Origin: Erwinia sp.
Lineage (GTDB): Bacteria > Pseudomonadota > Gammaproteobacteria > Enterobacterales > Enterobacteriaceae
DNA length: 9,863 bases
Assembly: GCA_003512805.1 (NCBI GenBank)
Contig: DOOK01000107.1
Coordinates: 1-9,863, forward strand
Reading direction: 5' to 3'
The position numbers were made by a program, and so were the translations under genes. The notes under the pieces were generated by a model, which worked only from the letters and a program-made list of their open reading frames with translations, did not search any database and was not told the origin of the DNA. This document shows positions 6,670 through 9,863 of this stretch, piece after piece (within the stretch, counting starts at the first letter, position 1; each line of letters begins with the position of its first letter).

Positions 6670-6819
6670 GACGCGATGCCCTCAGAGTTGCTTTTTCTGC
6701 GGCAAATTTCCCAAAAAAACGGGCTTATGTCATAAACGTTTAATGCGGACGTTAATGCATCGATCCTGACTGATGATTTATTGTGCACCTCCCCTTTCCC
6801 GCCACCGCTTTCTGCCTGC

Positions 6820-6894
6820 CCCCCTCGCTTTGTCACCGATGGAAACGCAAAACCCGCCGCTGAGGCTGGTAAGGTGCTGTTCATCGTGGAATAA
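6820..6894 (+). pseudogene. gpmI: Relic of the 3' end of gpmI (cofactor-independent phosphoglycerate mutase)
   Basis: The plus-strand frame ending at TAA 6892-6894 closes with GKVLFIVE. E. coli GpmI, as I remember it, ends GKPLFIVE and lies directly upstream of envC. Reading back without gaps, a Gly four residues before a Pro (here GNAKPAAEAGK, in E. coli GMEIPQEMTGK) and a further upstream Pro also line up. Homology fades before about 6820. The frame has a stop at 6733-6735 and no usable start, and the catalytic domains are absent. So this is a scar of a deleted gene, not a working one. It may persist because it holds envC expression signals. A chance match of the last eight residues at exactly the syntenic position is unlikely. 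Confidence 0.75.
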
Positions 6895-6904
6895 TCCTTC
6901 TCCT

Positions 6905-8209
6905 ATGAGGGAAAAAGCGACAGTTTCATATCAACGAACCCCAGCTAACGGATTGGCCTCTGCGTTCCCGTTACGATCGGGCATGTTCACCCTGGCAACC
7001 AGCCTTTTTTGCGCGGGTCTGCTGCTGCTGCCCGCTGTTGGTCAGGCAGAAGATACAAAATCCGCGCTTTCCAGCCTGCGAGCGGACATCGCCGCCAAAG
7101 AGAAGAGCGTTCAACAACAAAAGCAGCAGCGCAGCAAGCTGCTGGATCAGTTACAAAGTCAGGAAAAAATCGTGGCTCAGGCCAGCCGGCAGCTGCGTGA
7201 AACCGAGCTTACGCTTAATGCACTCGGTAACGAAATCTCGACGCTCACTGCTTCGATCGCTAAGCTGCAAACCCGGCAGGCGCAGCAGGAAAAAATGCTG
7301 GCTGAGCAACTGGACGCCGCGTTTCGCCAGGGGCAACACAACGGCCTGCAGCTTATTCTGAGTAATGAAGAGAGCCAACGTAGCGAACGCATTTTGGCCT
7401 ATTTTGGCTACCTGAACGCTGCCCGTCAGAAATCAATCGACGATCTGAAAAAAACGCGTAGCGACCTCTCGTCACAAAAAGCCTCCCTGGTGGATAAACA
7501 AGCGAAGCAGAAAACGATGCTGTCGCAGCAGGAAACGCAGCAGCAAAAACTGGAAATCGCTCGTGCGGCCAGAAAGAAAACGTTAACCACGCTGGAATCC
7601 TCGCTGGAAAAAGATCAGGCACAGCTGGAAGAGATGCGGGCGAATGAAAGCCGCCTGCGCGATAAAATAGCCAAAGCGGAGCGGGAAGCCCGCGCGCGCG
7701 CCGAAAAAGAAGCCAAAGAAGCGCAGCGCGTACGTGAACGCGAGGCACAGGCGAAAAGCAAGGGTACCACCTACAAACCGACCGAGGGCGAGCGTTCGCT
7801 GATGGCAAGAACCGGCGGTCTGGGCCGCCCGGGTGGCCAGTTGCTGTGGCCAGTACGCGGCACCATTGAACATCGCTTTGGCGAACAGCTGCAGGGCGAA
7901 CTGCGCTGGAAAGGGCTGGTTATTGACGCGCCAGAAGGGCGGAAAGTCAAAGCCGTCGCCGATGGCCGCGTGCTGATGGCAGACTGGCTGCAAGGATACG
8001 GCCTGGTCGTGGTGGTGGAGCACGGTAAAGGCGATATGAGCCTGTACGGCTACAATCAGAGCGCGCTGGTCAGCGTGGGCACTCAGGTCAGGGCCGGTCA
8101 GCCGATTGCTCTGGTCGGCACCAGCGGTGGGCGCGGCACGCCTTCGCTCTATTTTGAAATCCGTCGCCAGGGACAGGCCGTTAATCCACTTCCGTGGTTG
8201 GGAAAATAA
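6905..8209 (+). CDS. envC: Murein hydrolase activator EnvC
   Basis: The product has 434 residues with this start (E. coli EnvC is 419). It is periplasmic and is recruited by FtsEX to the division site, where it activates the amidases AmiA and AmiB to split septal peptidoglycan. A hydrophobic signal peptide with cleavage after GQA (about residue 48) is followed by a long Gln/Lys/Glu-rich coiled coil (about 50-285) and a C-terminal LytM/M23-like domain (about 313-430). The metal-site histidines of active M23 peptidases are missing: RWKGLVID and GDMSLYGYNQ stand in their place, as in E. coli EnvC, so it is an activator and not an enzyme. The start is uncertain. ATG 6905 (MREKATVS) lacks a clear ribosome binding site; ATG 6983 gives a compact signal peptide; ATG 6773 would read through the gpmI relic out of frame and is least likely. 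Confidence 0.95.
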   Translation: MREKATVSYQRTPANGLASAFPLRSGMFTLATSLFCAGLLLLPAVGQAEDTKSALSSLRADIAAKEKSVQQQKQQRSKLLDQLQSQEKIVAQASRQLRETELTLNALGNEISTLTASIAKLQTRQAQQEKMLAEQLDAAFRQGQHNGLQLILSNEESQRSERILAYFGYLNAARQKSIDDLKKTRSDLSSQKASLVDKQAKQKTMLSQQETQQQKLEIARAARKKTLTTLESSLEKDQAQLEEMRANESRLRDKIAKAEREARARAEKEAKEAQRVREREAQAKSKGTTYKPTEGERSLMARTGGLGRPGGQLLWPVRGTIEHRFGEQLQGELRWKGLVIDAPEGRKVKAVADGRVLMADWLQGYGLVVVVEHGKGDMSLYGYNQSALVSVGTQVRAGQPIALVGTSGGRGTPSLYFEIRRQGQAVNPLPWLGK

Positions 8210-8212
8210 CTT

Positions 8213-9142
8213 TTGTCTTATTTTTATAAAATCAGCGGTGCGCTGACGGGTCTACTGCTGGCTTGTTCAGCGCACGCGGGTAAGCTCGCTATCGTCATTG
8301 ACGATTTTGGTTATCGACCGGCACAGGAAAATCAGGTATTACAAATGCCAAAGGCCATTTCCGTGGCGGTATTACCGGATGCGACCCACGCTCGTGAGAT
8401 GGCGACTAAAGCGCACCAGCGGGGGCATGAAGTGTTGATTCATTTGCCTATGGCCCCGCTCAGCAAACAGCCGCTGGAAAAAAACACCCTGCGCCCGGAG
8501 ATGACCAGCGAAGAGATTGAGCGAATCATCCGCGACGCCGTCGCTAAAGTGCCTTACGCCGTTGGGCTGAACAACCATATGGGCAGCGCGATGACCTCCA
8601 GCCTGCCGGGTATGCAGAAAGTGATGCAGGTGCTGAACCACTACAATTTTTATTTTCTCGACAGCATGACCATCGGCAACAGCCAGTCAACTCGCGCCGC
8701 AGCAGGCACCAGCGTGAAGGTTGTTAAACGCCGTGTCTTTCTGGACGATACGCAAAACGAAGCCGATATCCGCAAACAGTTTTTGCGCGCCGTGCATCTG
8801 GCGCAGCGCGACGGTTCCGCTATCGCCATTGGCCATCCGCATCCCACTACGGTAAAAGTACTGCAACAGATGCTGCCGTCGCTGCCGGCCGATATCACGC
8901 TGGTTACGCCAGGGCAGCTACTGAACGAACCGCAAAATGCCGGACGTCAGGTACCGCCTGCCGTCAGGCCGGCACCGCCACGCAATCCGTTTAAGGGCGT
9001 GACAACCTGTCCGGGTAAACCTGAAGCTGTACCTGCCAGCCGCGCGCTGAATGCCATAACGGAAAGCGTTGCCGACAGTGCAGGCGTTCACTATATCAAT
9101 ACTTACTTTTCCGGCCTGAGGCTGGAACTGGGCAACGATTAA
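8213..9142 (+). CDS. yibQ: YibQ, divergent polysaccharide deacetylase family protein
   Basis: The product is a 309-residue secreted protein (E. coli YibQ is about 319) of the divergent polysaccharide deacetylase family. A signal peptide (1-22, cleavage after AHA) leads to a mature N-terminus GKLAIVIDDFGYR. Conserved features include Asp30-Asp31, GHEVLIHLPM (71-80), NNHMGS (120-125), FLDS (148-151) and AIGHPHP (205-211), which resemble a carbohydrate-esterase metal site. The C-terminal part from about 245 is Pro-rich and variable. The substrate is unknown to me. It starts with TTG three bases after the envC stop, with GGGA at 8200-8203 as ribosome binding site. Tight linkage to envC suggests a peptidoglycan or cell-separation role, which is inference. 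Confidence 0.93.
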   Translation: MSYFYKISGALTGLLLACSAHAGKLAIVIDDFGYRPAQENQVLQMPKAISVAVLPDATHAREMATKAHQRGHEVLIHLPMAPLSKQPLEKNTLRPEMTSEEIERIIRDAVAKVPYAVGLNNHMGSAMTSSLPGMQKVMQVLNHYNFYFLDSMTIGNSQSTRAAAGTSVKVVKRRVFLDDTQNEADIRKQFLRAVHLAQRDGSAIAIGHPHPTTVKVLQQMLPSLPADITLVTPGQLLNEPQNAGRQVPPAVRPAPPRNPFKGVTTCPGKPEAVPASRALNAITESVADSAGVHYINTYFSGLRLELGND

Positions 9143-9185
9143 TTTTCATGCCGCATCGCGTCGGCTAAACGAATCTGGAAGCGGC

Positions 9186-9863
9186 ATGATGGAGCCACAG
9201 CGTAAAAAAATTCTGTTACTGGATACCGGCAATGAATGGGGCGGTGGCACTAACAGTATGTTGGAGTTGCTGAAGCGTATCGACCGAAGCCAGTTTGATA
9301 TCCGCTGCTGCTTCTACCATAACTACCGACGCGGCAGCGGAGATTCCATCGAGCAGGTGCTGGCTACGCTGGCGATCCCTGTGACCTTCATCACCCAGCG
9401 TAAACAGCCTGGCTGGGCGAAGCTGCTTAAGGAACTGCTGCGTTCGCTGGTGTTTTTCCATCGCGGCCTGCGGCTGAAAGCCACACGCTTTGTCGATAAT
9501 TTATGGCGCATCCGGCCCAACGCCCGTGCTATTCGCCAGCTTCTTATTCAGCAACAGAGCGATATGCTCTATATGAATAATCAGCCCGGCTCTAATGCCG
9601 AAGGTTATCTGGCCGCCAGCGATATTGCTGTCAGCCTGGTTCAGCACTGCCGCATTGAGCCGGTACTGGACCGCGAGTTGGTTAAGATGGTCAACAGACG
9701 TGCCGATGCGGTTATCGCGGTTTCTAACGGCGTACGTGAGGTACTGTTGGCCAACGGCGTCGCGCCAGAAAAATGTTTTACCGTTTTTAACGCCATCGAT
9801 ATTTATCAACCGTTGCCGGAACGGGCTGCAATGCGTCAGCAGTTGCCAGACGTCACGGACAAC
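9186..9863 (+). CDS. Glycosyltransferase, probably GT4/GT-B type, 3' end outside window
   Basis: The frame is open from ATG 9186 through the last base, giving 226 residues of an incomplete protein. The N-terminus KKILLLDTGNEWGGGTNSML resembles the first beta strand and glycine-rich loop of GT-B glycosyltransferases. Residues 173-205 (ADAVIAVSNGV...NGVAPEKCFTVFNAID) match the domain junction of family 4 enzymes, which bind a nucleotide sugar in the missing C-terminal half. There is no signal peptide; a basic amphipathic segment (about 76-100) may touch the membrane. A second ATG at 9189 is better spaced from GGAAG (9177-9181). It follows yibQ by 43 bases. A role in lipopolysaccharide core or another surface glycan is inference. 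I cannot name the gene. Confidence 0.85.
   Translation, partial: MMEPQRKKILLLDTGNEWGGGTNSMLELLKRIDRSQFDIRCCFYHNYRRGSGDSIEQVLATLAIPVTFITQRKQPGWAKLLKELLRSLVFFHRGLRLKATRFVDNLWRIRPNARAIRQLLIQQQSDMLYMNNQPGSNAEGYLAASDIAVSLVQHCRIEPVLDRELVKMVNRRADAVIAVSNGVREVLLANGVAPEKCFTVFNAIDIYQPLPERAAMRQQLPDVTDN

Larger units (their letters stand above)
6593..6904. other. yibN-envC intergenic region where gpmI is normally found
   Basis: This 312-base stretch separates divergent yibN and envC. In E. coli the whole gpmI gene (about 1.5 kb) stands here, first in the gpmI-envC-yibQ operon. What remains is the yibN promoter (6642-6669), a cluster of short palindromes and repeats (6725-6758), a C- and pyrimidine-rich stretch (about 6786-6830), and a degenerate gpmI 3' end (about 6820-6894). 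I could not pick out a confident plus-strand promoter for envC, though one must lie here or within the relic. Confidence 0.7.

Noticed and set aside
6733..6742. PurR-like core AAACGTTT upstream of envC
   Set aside because: Only the central eight bases and one flank base fit the 16-base PurR consensus, and the same core occurs by chance inside cpxR coding sequence near 1475.
7353..8023. Two overlapping long minus-strand frames inside envC
   Set aside because: They mirror the high G+C third positions of envC, overlap each other, and show no start signal or domain.

Overview
The window looks like a chromosomal segment of an enteric gammaproteobacterium (Enterobacterales). The Cpx, CysE, SecB, EnvC and YibQ products are very close to their Escherichia coli counterparts as I recall them, often with the same length. 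Moderate-to-high G+C, the linkage of cpx to trmL-cysE, and the missing gpmI make a member of the Erwiniaceae (Pantoea/Erwinia type) my best guess. That placement is inference. I see no mobile element, CRISPR array, rRNA or tRNA.

Layout. Bases 1-181 hold no gene I can support. cpxP (253-762, minus) is followed by its 3' UTR small RNA CpxQ (182-239), which ends in a strong intrinsic terminator. A 152-base divergent regulatory region (763-914) carries a perfect CpxR box. cpxR and cpxA follow on the plus strand with an ATGA overlap, then trmL. trmL converges on cysE and their stop codons overlap. On the minus strand, reading from right to left, lies an envelope and redox operon: yibN, grxC, secB, gpsA, cysE. 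On the plus strand from 6905 come envC and yibQ, then a glycosyltransferase gene cut by the window edge.

How the genes fit together. CpxA/CpxR with CpxP and CpxQ form the envelope-stress circuit: sensor kinase, regulator, periplasmic chaperone-like inhibitor, and RNA repressor arm. SecB delivers preproteins to the Sec system, GpsA supplies glycerol-3-phosphate for phospholipids, GrxC and the rhodanese-like YibN handle thiol/sulfur chemistry, and CysE starts cysteine synthesis. EnvC activates septal amidases for cell separation. The partial glycosyltransferase probably builds a surface glycan.

No wholly new system is evident. The best observations are a relic of the gpmI 3' end left between yibN and envC, and a promoter/hairpin arrangement in front of trmL that could make its translation depend on which promoter made the message. 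CpxQ is also clearly conserved. The rest is well-known enteric core genome.
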